A DNA stretch of 64,000 nt from Sphagnum compactum (Eukaryota; Bryophyta; Sphagnopsida; Sphagnales), in assembly GCA_965153455.1 (NCBI GenBank), contig OZ234500.1, forward strand, positions 4,526,001 to 4,590,000, read 5' to 3'. The notes beneath the pieces were generated by a model, which was not told the DNA's origin, did no database searches, and worked only from the letters and a program-made list of their open reading frames with translations. Below, one piece after another: positions 1 to 10,370 of this stretch. How positions within the stretch are numbered: the stretch's first letter is position 1; each line of letters opens with the position of its first letter. A program made the translations under genes and the position numbers.

Positions 1-3000
1 CATTTTAGAAGATTAAAATGGTTGTGGTGTTTGTGATCTTCTATTTCCTACAATAAATTAAATATCGAACATTTTGGAAACAAGGTTTAATATCAGAAGT
101 GCAATGTAATTGAGAAGTTGTATTGGGTGAAGGCCATAAACTGGACACATGCCTTGTAAAGAAAGACTTAATAAAAAATAGGACAAATGAAATCAAAAGT
201 ATAAGGGGAATGAAGTGTTTTGGATCCAATAACAAGGTGTTGTAAATGAATACATCGTGAAAATTGTGTGTGCATGATTTGTCATAGGAATTTATGACAA
301 TATTTGCAAACAAATTTTGTGGTTGTTGAAACAAATGTAGTTATTTTGACCTTTGGAATCAATTTGCCATTTGTAAACATTTGAAGGTCGCTAGTCCCAT
401 GCAAGTGGTCCAATACACATCAAAGAGGTTTCACGATAACAATAAATACACAAAATGATTGAACACCTCCAAATAGGTCATTAGATTTAGATGATTGCAA
501 TCGTGGATTATTTTGGGCATCTAGTTTAATTTCTTATGTGAGTTGAAGTAAACAATCAAAACAATTCAATTTAAAGTGTGTTCATTTCCAACATGTCACC
601 ATATCCATATCCATGACATTCTTGTCGAACACCATTAGACTTGGGTTTGTATCTGATTATAAATAAAAGAGAGTTGAAAAATGTAGATGCAAAGTACCAA
701 GCTGAGGTTGGATATTGGGCATCTACTAATCATGTGCAAGATTAAAGATATATGGGACGGTGATCAAAATGTTTACATTGAAGTTTTTGAACAATTAAAT
801 TTTTAGGACATGGTTTCATTGGTAGTGTGATTACCTACTCAAATTTCAGGTGGATACAAATATAAACGAAGTAATCTTACAACATAAATGGCCAAGGAAC
901 GCTTTTGATGTAAGAAACAATGCGTTCGAATTACCTACATTTGTTTACAACAAGGATATGGACCAGCTGGTGCTAATGAACAATATAATTAATAGTGAGG
1001 AGGAGCCGAGCTCCCCAACATGCTTAGGAGAAGGAATGACAAAAACGAATGACGAAAAGAAAACCACGCCTATGGCCACTAGTGAGAAAGAGAAAACTAT
1101 GCCATAAGATACACCAAGGTTAAAGATAGGTTCCAATGACATGAACGTGACACCTGTATAAATTGACTATGTGTCGTACATTCGGAACAGAGTCTGATGA
1201 CGCCATAAAATTCACAAGAATTGAAACTAAGAAACTAAGAAAAGTAAAATCGATATGAGTATCAATGAACAATTTTGAGTGAACCTAAAACTTCGCAGCT
1301 TGGAAGATCAAACTTGAATGTTCAATTGATTAAGGTGTTGGTTGGACTATGGACAATTAAAGTTGAAAACATTTTTTATATTATTTATAGGCATGGTTTT
1401 GTTTTTAGATTGTTGTTGAGAAAGTCCAAATGTTGATTTTGGGTGTCTATAAGTTGATTTTGGGTCGAAGAAATGGAAGATTGAATTTGTTAAACAAATT
1501 TGTAGAGGTTTAATTCATGACCAAAACACAAAGGTAAAAAAAACAAGAAACAATAGTACAATTAAGAACATTGGAAGCAATAAACCATGAAAGTCTAGTA
1601 AACAAATGTTGGGAAAAAACAACACTAAATTTAAGAATAATGGAAAAAACCCTAATCAAAATATCCACCCATCCATACAAATATATAAAGAGAGCATCAT
1701 TTCACCCTTGGATTGATTGACAAGGTGAAATAGGCCCTTTGCACCGATTAGAATGGGGAGCATTGAGCCCATTCCATTCCATCTTTGCTGAATGGATATG
1801 GCATGTCATAAAATAAGTATGGAACATGATGGAGAAGTCATACAAACATTTTGGGGACATCATTGGAACATGGGAACTTTTTTAGTAATCTGTCACTTTT
1901 TAGTTTGGAAGAATATACAACATAATCTTCTTTTCTAGAAGATTATGACATGTCATCTATGTGATATGACAATTGTTAAACACCAATGTAACATATTCTT
2001 CTATGCTTTTTAATGTGAACAAAAACATGGCATAATCATGCACCACATATGTTAGAGATCTTCAATGAGCTCCCTTTGGATGGAGGTACAATGTTTCATG
2101 CGACTATTAAATTGATTTTGGCTAGAGCATAATAAAAGTCTATGATTTTTCCCAATTTATTCACCATCATCAATACATAAAAAGAATTATTGGTGTTGGG
2201 CATGCATTGAAAGGGTTGTCCCTAGACAAGTGATTTTGCATAATCTTTCATATGGTTGTCCCCCTTTCCTAATAACCAACTACCTCACTCCTTTTCCCTA
2301 CCTACAAACATGGATTGAAAAAGCAAATTAACATGTGCCTTTCCATGTCCATGATATTTATATTAATTCAAATTAAATTTGACATTGATATAAACTATTG
2401 GAAACCATATGAGAAGATAAGAAAAGAGGAAAAAAAAGTTGATGAGGACTGGTAGTGCACAACAATGCAAGCCCAAGTAGATAATAAGAATTATCTTGTA
2501 CACTCTATGCTTTTTCAGAAAAAGGCTATTGATGGAGGGTTGCATGTTGTTTATATAGAGTGGACCTACACTATAACAAACAACTCGGTGTATAATGGCT
2601 TTGCCCTTTAAATGACATCCATAAGCATGATAAATATTCAACATACTAAATTGGAAACACATGGTCATTAGCATGGTGAAGCCTAAGTGGATCCTTCAAT
2701 TGTGCCAAAAACCTTTCTATAGTGGACTCCACATGACCCTAGAATGTAGGGATACCAAACTTTGGCCCCATTTCTGGGTGCATCACAATGTGTGTACATC
2801 TCTACCAACAAATCCATATGATGACTACAAATGCAGTCAATGTGGATGCCACTTGGGCAGTATGTGTGGGCTATTGATGGGTAAGACATGGTAGGATTTG
2901 TGGCTAGTTGGTTCATGTCATGGCCATATTCACACATGTATATCATCATGATGGGCTTCAACAATAGGGTCTGCATGTACTTGGTTTGTTGTGGGTGGGT

Positions 3001-5457
3001 GGTGATATTTTGCATTATGGTAAATTTTGACTGGTCTTAGATTGTATAAGGGTCATAATCTTCATGGGTTCCAAACATCTTCTATGCTCACACATATTTT
3101 GTGCGTATGCGCTTCCTTGTCAATTACAATATGGTAAGCACGACTGATAATAGGAAGATGTACAAAAGCGGTCTGGCAGCTCCAATCTGAATTTTTCAGA
3201 ATTTCAACAATAATGAGTAAGTACATTAAGCTCTCAATTAGTTAGTAATGTTTTTGAGAATCTCAATGGTTTGGATTGTCCCTTGAGTTCAATTCCCTGA
3301 AATTTCAGCTGCCGAACATCAGTACCACTACCTATGGTAGTAAAATCTTTGATGAAATGGGTGGTTTGGGTGATACCGCAATGATGCACTTCATAGCAGC
3401 CACCAGTTGGAAATGTGCATACAAAGTGACTTGTATTTCCAGAAGGAACAATGTGACCAAATGCTCCAAGGTCCAGCAGCCTATACATCAATGAAAAAGC
3501 ACAACAAACAAACAACTACACTTGTGAATACAATAAAATTTTGTGTCAGGTAAATAAAGCACAAGGCAGTTTTTATCATGAACATAGATAGATCAAGAGG
3601 TGTAGGAGGAAGGTTCTTATGCCTACTAGTTAAGAGTGGGAGGGATAAGATCCATCTTGTGTTCTAAGAGGAATATTCATGGACATAAGGTGCCCTCCAA
3701 ATGCACTATCAAGTTTCTCCAAGTGCTTTCTGTCTCAGGAAATCTCTCTAGAATCTAAGTCAGTCAAATATGAGATTCACAAATCTCTGAACCATTGTGT
3801 CGATGAAATAATATCGCAATTGATGTGTACAAATTCTGAGAGTATCAGTCAGACATATACCTTTCCTGAGGCACAAGAAATGTTACATTGCCGATCGGTC
3901 AGTGAGCATTCCAAGGCTTATGGTACACATTTCCTTCCTCTATTTGAGACACCTTTAGTTAACACCTTCAATTAGCCCAGCATGTACATTTCAACACCAT
4001 CAGATTCTATTGATCAGCCTCTTGATGTCTGCCTTGTTGATTTCTCTTATTCGCCCTGAAGCTGTTGGGAGACATCTCTATGAAACCACAGAGAAATCTC
4101 CACAACTATGGTTTGAATGTAACATGACAATGAGTGCAGTCATAACCTTATGAGAGTTGCACACAAATGTCAAACCATCATCTTCATGATGAATAGCAGT
4201 GACAAGCTGCAATGACTTCATCAGCTCTTGGTGGTGGGTGTAGATGTGTCTCAGATGAGCATATAATAATCTCTCGAAAATTTTAGGCAAACCATTACAC
4301 AAAATCTGTGTCCTTAGTTTCAGTCACAGTTCTGGAAGCAATGGGAAGACCCATTCATGATGTTTGCCAGCGCTCAAAAAGATGTTGAGAGACACTGAAA
4401 GATGCTGTGTAGAAACAGAAAGCAGATCATAAAAACACATGAGATGACAATCAACAAAGACAAGCGAGCAGGAGTATGAGGCGGGAATGCAGAAATGAGA
4501 GACACAAATTGTCATTTTGTCACTGCCATGCTTTACCCACAATGAAGCAGACTTGATGAAGCAGGGCAACTGGAAGGATTGCAGGTGGGGCTGGACACTA
4601 GCAAGAGTCCAGGTGATACTCTTAGACAAGGACTCCGAAAGCAAACTGAGCACAATAGATCTTTGTAAGTGTTTCCACATGTGTACCTGCTTTCCAGCTC
4701 CCCAATTTCTGTGCACATAATGAAGTTTCTTAGACATGTACATGACATCCCTTTTGTCTTGACACAGAAATTCAAAGGTTCTCAATTGAGACTCACAGCA
4801 GCTAGAAACATCGAGTGCAAGTCTCTCATGTTTGTGAGCTCAATCAATCCCTACATTGATGAACATTCTTTTAAGAGACATCAATCTTCATCACTTGCGA
4901 ATATAAGGAGGTGGCTTGAAGCCTACTATATGCTAACCCTCTTTTTGTTTGTTGCAGCAACTTGTAAGGCAATGAAACTTTGATCTGAAAGAGTTGGAAA
5001 CACAACAATTTCAAGTTTCACATTTCCATTCACCAACATACTATCACCTCAGATGATTTCATACATGTGGATGGCTCATGACCCATTCTTGATGATCAAA
5101 GTTATCTGCTTTCAGATGTAAACCTCACTGATGATTGAGCAACAGTTTGGAATGGAGATAGTGTGGGTAGCTTGTTTACTTGGTAATCACACACCAGCAA
5201 ACTCTGGGAAGTGAACAAACCCTACACTTAACTAAGATAATGCTTCCTTGAATCAATCTTCAACTCTGGAAGTTCCAATCTTACATCTATTTCAAATGTA
5301 AGCAACAAATTTCAATGGCTAGCAACAGTGTTTACATACAAGTTCAATCAGCCATCAATGTTAGTTGATGGAGATAGATGACCCAAATTGCTGAACACCT
5401 GGTGACAATTGTGGATATAGAAGACAATTGTCAGACACATTTTAGAGAAAATTGCAA
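1..5457. other. Intergenic region without a convincing gene
   Basis: No reading frame here reaches a convincing length or recognisable domain. The minus-strand frames at 2683-3015, 3234-3515 and 4324-4785 are the longest. They have near-protein composition, but no motif I can name and no splice pattern that joins them, so they may be decayed transposon or gene fragments. A segment near 4090-4290 is a diverged relative of 11040-11260. A phrase at 3612-3645 recurs at 25827-25860. The composition is AT-rich throughout and I see no tRNA-like structure. Confidence 0.5.
4090..4290. repeat. Diverged dispersed repeat, copy 1 (relative at 11040-11260)
   Basis: This stretch aligns by eye with 11040-11260 in the same orientation. 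Shared blocks occur in the same order: GTAACATGACA, AAATAGCAGTGAC (here GAATAGCAGTGAC), TGACTTCATCAGC, TAGATGTGT and ATAATCT. Spacing differs by small indels and many substitutions lie between blocks, so the two are old copies. Whether the unit is a transposon remnant or a duplicated gene fragment cannot be told here. Confidence 0.55.
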
Positions 5458-5506
5458 TCATATGCATCCATGTAGACAGAACTGACAAATCCCTTCTGTC
5501 TCTGAT

Positions 5507-5735
5507 GATGCATCTAAGATGTCCACTGGCTTGAAGAAGCCACCATTACAATGGTGTTGCTGATGTTGCAACCGACAATTTGCAAGTGGCACCCAAGCTC
5601 GTTGTGGCTGGTGCAGAGCTGATGCATCTAAGATGTCCACTGGCTTGAAGAAGCCACCATTAGAATGGTGTTGCTGATTATTGTGGTGACTGACAATTTG
5701 CAAGCGGTACCCAAGCCTACTGCTGGTGCACAGCA
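5507..5735. repeat. Two-copy tandem duplication, 114-bp period
   Basis: The block starting GATGCATCTAAGATGTCC at 5507 repeats at 5621, a period of 114 bases (38 codons). The first ~58 bases of the two copies differ at one position, and the rest of each unit is more diverged. The period is divisible by three, so a minus-strand frame (5458-5964) stays open through both copies and carries the phrase FKPVDILDAS twice. No domain is recognisable, so openness may be a by-product of the period. It lies just beyond the 3' end of the gene at 6113-8272. Confidence 0.8.
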
Positions 5736-6044
5736 TCTCAAAATGTGAATATGACACAATGACACAACAATCTTGGAAAGAAAGAATGCCAAAGAATGTC
5801 AAGGGCTTGTAGGTAACCAAAGGCTGCTGTTTTGAGGACATGGCGTTTCTGGGCAGGAGCTGTCTCTTCCTTCCATCCCTTGCCTGCAAAAGTGTCATTC
5901 TGAATCCGCCCTGCCAGCAAGCCAGCTGTTGCTCAACATCACGGTCCTGCTCATCCCATATCAAATGAAAACATGCTGTAAGATTTCACAATTGCAGTCC
6001 CAGTTTCAACATCCAGACAGATTTCAAAGGCAGCAGACAAACAC

Positions 6045-6240
6045 ATCACCAATCTGTTGCACAAGGCACAAGCTGGTTGACACTGATATCAACAGCAGAG
6101 GATCCATCATGTTTATGTTGCACAAGATGGATGTCTTGCACAAGCTGAATCAACAATGGTATCAGCAGATAACCCATCACATTCCGTTGCACAAGACGTC
6201 CTGCACATGCTGAATTGACAAATGGTATCAAGGAGCAAAC
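6045..6240. repeat. Degenerate tandem repeat, about 60-70 bp unit, three copies
   Basis: Three related blocks follow one another from about 6045, 6105 and 6176. Each has a CATCA start, a TTGCACAAG core and an ATGGTATCA- or GATATCA-like end. The last ~40 codons of the minus-strand frame that ends at 6113 are made of this repeat. The extreme C-terminus of that predicted protein is therefore suspect and could instead be 3' untranslated sequence or intron. Confidence 0.6.
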
Positions 6241-8272
6241 AAAATCCAAAGATTTGGTTCTGGAAATTCCACCTGTGTGGGTAATGCCGAGGGTTGTGAA
6301 GCTGCTTCAGGTCTGTGCAAGCTTGGGTGCTTGTGAAAGCTCCCACAGATGTTGCTGCGATAGATATGTTTTGCTTTCTCCTGGATGCTGCTAAGATCGG
6401 TGTGATGCCTTTGGTGGATTCATCTGCAATTCCCTCATCTTCTTCAGCAAAGTACTCAAGAATATGGTTCATCATGCTTGAGTATCGAATTCTCTCTGCA
6501 TCAAGCCATCTCTGGTAATGCCTCTGTGCTTCCAAAAATTGTGTCTTTTTCTCTCCAGATATGGAAAGCAACAGGGCATCATAGAGCAATGCTTTGAGCT
6601 TGAATTCCCCACATTCGGCCATCAATTGCTCATAAGCAGGCATGCTCTGTCTCTGTGCTCTTAGTAGCTTCTTTTCCAACAGTTGCACTTGGCCTTGTGC
6701 ACGTGCAGCAGCATAATATTCATGTACTCTTGTCAGTTCCTCCTTCTGCAACATCTCGCTCTTCAACGCCTGCAGATCAGCCTCTCTTTGCTTGAGATCC
6801 GTCTCCAATTGCTCGCGGAGCTTTTGATCACTCTCGGATTTGTGTTGAAGCTGTTCCAGCCGTGATTGCCGTTCTTTGCTGATGCGTTTGTATGCAATGG
6901 CTCTGTCTTGAACTGCATCGAGCTCTTTCCGCAACTCGTCCAACTCCTGAACCAATTCTTCATTCCTCTGCAACAACTGGATGTTCCTTTTCTTCTCTTC
7001 GACCAACTTCGCTTCTGAAAGTATGTACGCTTGCTTGTGTTCCTCAGCAAGCCTCTCCATCTCAGCAAAGCTTGAACACGATTTGGTTTCCATCGATGTT
7101 CTCCACATTGTACCACCTTGTAGTAGCCGTGTTGTTGTTGCTACCTCGAGCTGCTTGTTCTTGTTGTTGCTGGAGACAGGCTTCTTCTGACGATGATCAA
7201 GACTGCCGTTCTTCCCCTCCTCCACGACTTGTGGCTCTTCAACTGGCAACAAGCTTGGAGTCTGGGGAACGTCCCGGAACATCGACGATGTTGCTTCTGG
7301 CTCTGCTTTTACTACCCTTGCGACTTCTGGTCGTGGATCCTGTTCCTGTTGTTGTTGTTGTTGTTGTTGTTTACAAAGTCGTTCCTTTCGCTCTTCCAAC
7401 AAGGATTCCTGCCCCTCTCTTTGGACCTCCACAGCAGTTTCTTCTTCCTCCTTGCAATGCAGAGACTCCTCCGTGGAATTCTTCGACTTTTTTGCTTCTT
7501 CTGTTGCTGCAATCTTGAGTATTCCCATAGCCAGTACATCATCCATGGTCCAAGTCGCACCTAGAAGATAATCGAGGATTTCGGTGATGGCGGGACCGAT
7601 GCAACTAACACATCTCTCGTGCGAGTTTCTCTGCAAAGCTCTGATTTTGCTGGTCAGGATACTCAAGTAATAAGAAGCCCAATCGATTGCTTCTCCTTGG
7701 AGCGCTCGTTGGATTGCCTCCAAGAAAGACGTCGACGTATACTTCAACACTTGCTTGAGAACCAATGCTTCCGTCAAAGCTCTGAATCGGATTTGATCCT
7801 CTAAGCTTCGCATCTTGTCGATCACAAATCCCTGCGTTGCAACGTAAATGCTGGGGTCATCGGCATCGAAAAACAAGGACGCATCGAAGTTCTCAACTCG
7901 CGTCAACCTCGGCTGACTTCCTTCTCCAGGAAGCTTGAAAACCGCCATGATCACTTTCTTGTCGAGACAGATGTTACAGCCGCGCACCGTGCTCCTGTTG
8001 GTGTCAAGCTCGTAATTGGTCACGAACTCTATCACCATCATCTCATGAATGGCCTTGCACTCCTTTTCAGCGAACCCCTGCAACCCTGTGCTCCTCTGCC
8101 ACTGCTTATCGTCCATTGCTTGCCATTCGCCAATGGAGCTGTAGTGTCGAAAGATGGTGTTAGAGTACGCGGGGATGTGTATATCAGTCACCTTTGTGCT
8201 TCTCTTCTTACGGCCGCTTCCATTTGATGTTGTTCGATGAGTCTCTTCTCCTCCAGCTCGTTTGGGAGCCAT
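6113..8272 (-). CDS. Unidentified coiled-coil/poly-Q protein, single exon, 719 codons
   Basis: The ATG at 8272 opens one uninterrupted 719-codon frame, very long for this AT-rich DNA, so a real coding exon is likely. Residues 1-30 are basic and Lys/Arg/Ser-rich, possibly a nuclear signal. Residues ~35-250 look globular and helical; the phrase VRGCNICLDKKVIMAVFKLP weakly recalls the 'VRG...I...lp' core of plant transposon-associated or mobile-domain proteins. Residues ~265-345 are Glu/Gln-rich, with an uninterrupted poly-Q of about nine encoded by the CAA/CAG run at ~7343-7370. Residues ~405-560 form a long heptad-rich coiled coil. The last ~70 residues run into a degenerate repeat, so the true 3' end may be a splice site or an earlier stop. 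FRIGIDA-like or SMC-like scaffold proteins share the coiled-coil style but I see no diagnostic motif. Function unknown; domesticated transposon origin is only a possibility. Confidence 0.7.
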   Translation of the reverse strand: MAPKRAGGEETHRTTSNGSGRKKRSTKVTDIHIPAYSNTIFRHYSSIGEWQAMDDKQWQRSTGLQGFAEKECKAIHEMMVIEFVTNYELDTNRSTVRGCNICLDKKVIMAVFKLPGEGSQPRLTRVENFDASLFFDADDPSIYVATQGFVIDKMRSLEDQIRFRALTEALVLKQVLKYTSTSFLEAIQRALQGEAIDWASYYLSILTSKIRALQRNSHERCVSCIGPAITEILDYLLGATWTMDDVLAMGILKIAATEEAKKSKNSTEESLHCKEEEETAVEVQREGQESLLEERKERLCKQQQQQQQQEQDPRPEVARVVKAEPEATSSMFRDVPQTPSLLPVEEPQVVEEGKNGSLDHRQKKPVSSNNKNKQLEVATTTRLLQGGTMWRTSMETKSCSSFAEMERLAEEHKQAYILSEAKLVEEKKRNIQLLQRNEELVQELDELRKELDAVQDRAIAYKRISKERQSRLEQLQHKSESDQKLREQLETDLKQREADLQALKSEMLQKEELTRVHEYYAAARAQGQVQLLEKKLLRAQRQSMPAYEQLMAECGEFKLKALLYDALLLSISGEKKTQFLEAQRHYQRWLDAERIRYSSMMNHILEYFAEEDEGIADESTKGITPILAASRRKQNISIAATSVGAFTSTQACTDLKQLHNPRHYPHRWNFQNQIFGFCLLLDTICQFSMCRTSCATECDGLSADTIVDSACARHPSCAT

Positions 8273-8619
8273 TTCTCTTTCTCTGTTACCACCTCCCCCC
8301 CGCCCCCTCCCCGTGTCTTCTCCTCTTTCTCTTCCTCTCTTCTTTCTCGATTTTCTCTCGCTTTTTCAGCCGCATAGAAATCGCAAATTGAAGCCGAACA
8401 GATATCGCACCAATTGTGCAGTTTGGAGGCAGATTTTCTTCAGTTTTTTGGGAAGAAAAGGAGGGGGTACGCGGGGCCCTTGTAGAATACGGGGATGTGC
8501 GGACGAGTGGGGGGCGGGCGGTGTGAAGTACGAAGCAAGGGAAAAGAGTACGTCTTTTCCTCGTGATTTCGTAGTGCGTGAGCGTAGCGTGGGGGGTGTG
8601 GGTGGGGGGCTCGAGTGTT

Positions 8620-8620
<1 letters not shown>

Positions 8621-8655
<35 letters not shown>

Positions 8656-8656
8656 C
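8621..8656. repeat. GA microsatellite in upstream region of the 719-codon gene
   Basis: A nearly pure GA run with one AA interruption lies about 350 bases upstream of the ATG at 8272. Read on the gene's strand it is a CT run. CT/GA tracts are common in plant core promoters and 5' leaders, so it may sit in the promoter or leader. There is no direct evidence of a transcription start. Confidence 0.8.
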
Positions 8657-9469
8657 GTTTGAAAGTGCGTGACTACCGTCCGTAGTATGGGAGGAGGCGT
8701 TGTTGGCGGCGCGTGTCCCTTCACCCAGGTAACTAACTGCCCACCCGATTCGCCATTCTCCACGCAACAAACAACAACGCCCGTCCGCCCCCCTCCCAGT
8801 CCATAAGTAGGTAAGTTACGGCAACGTCGTCATCAATGCCGCTACGAGACTGTGAACCTAACGTCAATGGACGGACTGACAGACAGGGGTCGCACTTGTT
8901 GACTGACTGCCCTGCACTGAACAACAACGCCCGCCGGGACCCACACTTCCCTTGCCATCGACAGAAGACAGATAACGAGGGAAGTCCCAGATTTGACGCC
9001 GTTGATGCCGATCAAACTGGCCTAGTCATAGTCCATAACCTCATCAGTCATCGGGGTTCTCGCACAAATGCGACGGGGGCTTCCTCCCATGCTTCACCGT
9101 GCTTTTACAGACTACTGCAGCAGCAGCCTGCTGCACCTGGACTAGTCTTTGTCCGTGAAAGACGGGGATCTGTTCCTTGGAATTCGTATCAACTTTCTCT
9201 GTCACTTCTTTTCTTCAGGGCCGCCAAAACGAGAGAAGCTACGCCGTTCTTCATCATCGTCATCATCGGCGTCGTCAGTGCAGTAGCTGGGAATTTTACT
9301 TACGTACCTGATTATAATAGAGCCGCAATAGCTTTGCCAACTTCGAGGAATAGGGGACGCGGGAGCTTCTTCACCTGCTTTCGGGGTTGGCTCCTTCCAA
9401 CAAAAATGTGAGCCTAAACGACGATACTCTCTCGCCATGTTTATCCTGGAATCAAGGATGCTTTCTTGG
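8657..9469. other. GC-richer upstream DNA without a convincing gene
   Basis: This block is clearly GC-richer than the surrounding DNA. A plus-strand frame is open at 8836-9411 but has no recognisable domain. The position upstream of the minus-strand gene at 6113-8272 fits a promoter and 5' flanking region. No TATA box at a convincing distance was identified. Confidence 0.4.
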
Positions 9470-9850
9470 AGACGAGAAAAAAAAGGGGGCGGAGAAGAGA
9501 AGTATGAGCATCAATCAAAGCTTGTTGTCTACCAACACACTTTCATTCATCACAAACACATGGAATCAATGACAAGCTTCTTGTGAACCGACTCTGCGAG
9601 AGAAAGGAAAAAAAGGTCGGGGAAGAGAAGTATGAGCATCAATCAAAACTTGTTGTCCACTAACACACTTTCATTCATCACAAACACATGGAATCAATTA
9701 CAAGCTTCTTGTGGACCGAATCTGCGAGAGAAAGAAAAAAGGTCGGAGAAGAGAGGTATGAGCATTAATCAAGATTGTTGTCCACCAACACACTTTCATT
9801 CATCACAAACATACGGAATCAATCACAAGCTTCTTTGGGACCGACTCTTT
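9470..9850. repeat. Three-copy tandem repeat, about 127-bp period
   Basis: The phrase TATGAGCAT appears at 9503, 9631 and 9757, giving periods of 128 and 126 bases. Each unit contains a purine-rich GAGAGAAAG...GGTCGGAGAAGAG segment, then CAACACACTTTCATTCATCA, then a CAAGCTTCTT block. Copies are highly similar, so the array is young. Frames that stay open across it are products of the repeat, not genes. Confidence 0.9.
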
Positions 9851-9869
9851 GGTCTCCTTCTTCAATCTC

Positions 9870-10370
9870 CTTTCGTCAACAACTGTATCAAGCAATTACT
9901 GCGGTATCTTCGTTGTCTTCTTCTTCTTCTTGGACTTCCTTCATGAACAAAGGTACCCAGCAAACACCCTCCTCCTCCTCCTCCTCCTCCTCTTCTTGGA
10001 TTTCTTTCTTAATAGTATGAAGCAAATATCACCCACCTCTTGTTCTTCATCCATAAACAAAGATATCAAGCAAATGCCCACCTCTTCTTCCCGTCCAAGT
10101 GTCTTCCATAAACAAAGGCTAGCAAGCAAATGCTCTCATCTTCTTCTTGTTCAATTTCCTTTGGTACACAAAGGTGTCAGGCAAACACTGAACACCTTGC
10201 TTTTCTTCTTGTTCAATTTCCTATTATACACAAAGGTATCAAGCAAACACATTGCTCTTCTTCTTGTTCAATTTCCTTTCGCACACCACGAAGGTATCAG
10301 GCAAATACCATGCTCTTCCTTTTGTTCTACTTCCTTTGAGAAATTTACAATATCAAGCAAATATGTGTAC
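9870..10370. repeat. Degenerate T/C-rich minisatellite, about 50-60 bp unit
   Basis: Roughly eight variants of one unit follow each other. Each has a pyrimidine tract (CTTCTTCTTGTTCAATTTCC type), then ACAAAGGTATCAAGCAAA or a variant. It abuts the 127-bp array at 9470-9850 but is a different sequence. The strand asymmetry, with pyrimidines on plus, is strong. Open frames across it are Ser/Leu-rich artefacts. Confidence 0.85.

Noticed and set aside
850-1142. Overlapping frames on both strands near 0.85-1.14 kb
   Set aside because: The plus-strand one starts with GTG, has no domain and overlaps an equally long antisense frame. Chance openness.
3234-3515. Minus-strand frame with a faint copia-protease look (LDLGAFGHIVPSGN)
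   Set aside because: The catalytic D-S/T-G-A pattern is not present and no other retroelement domain or LTR lies nearby.
6892-7518. 208-codon plus-strand frame
   Set aside because: It is the antisense shadow of the 719-codon minus-strand gene and is dominated by its repeats.
9870-10370. CRISPR-like array of repeats at 9.9-10.4 kb
   Set aside because: Units are degenerate and contiguous without unique spacers, and the DNA is a plant nuclear genome. It is a minisatellite.
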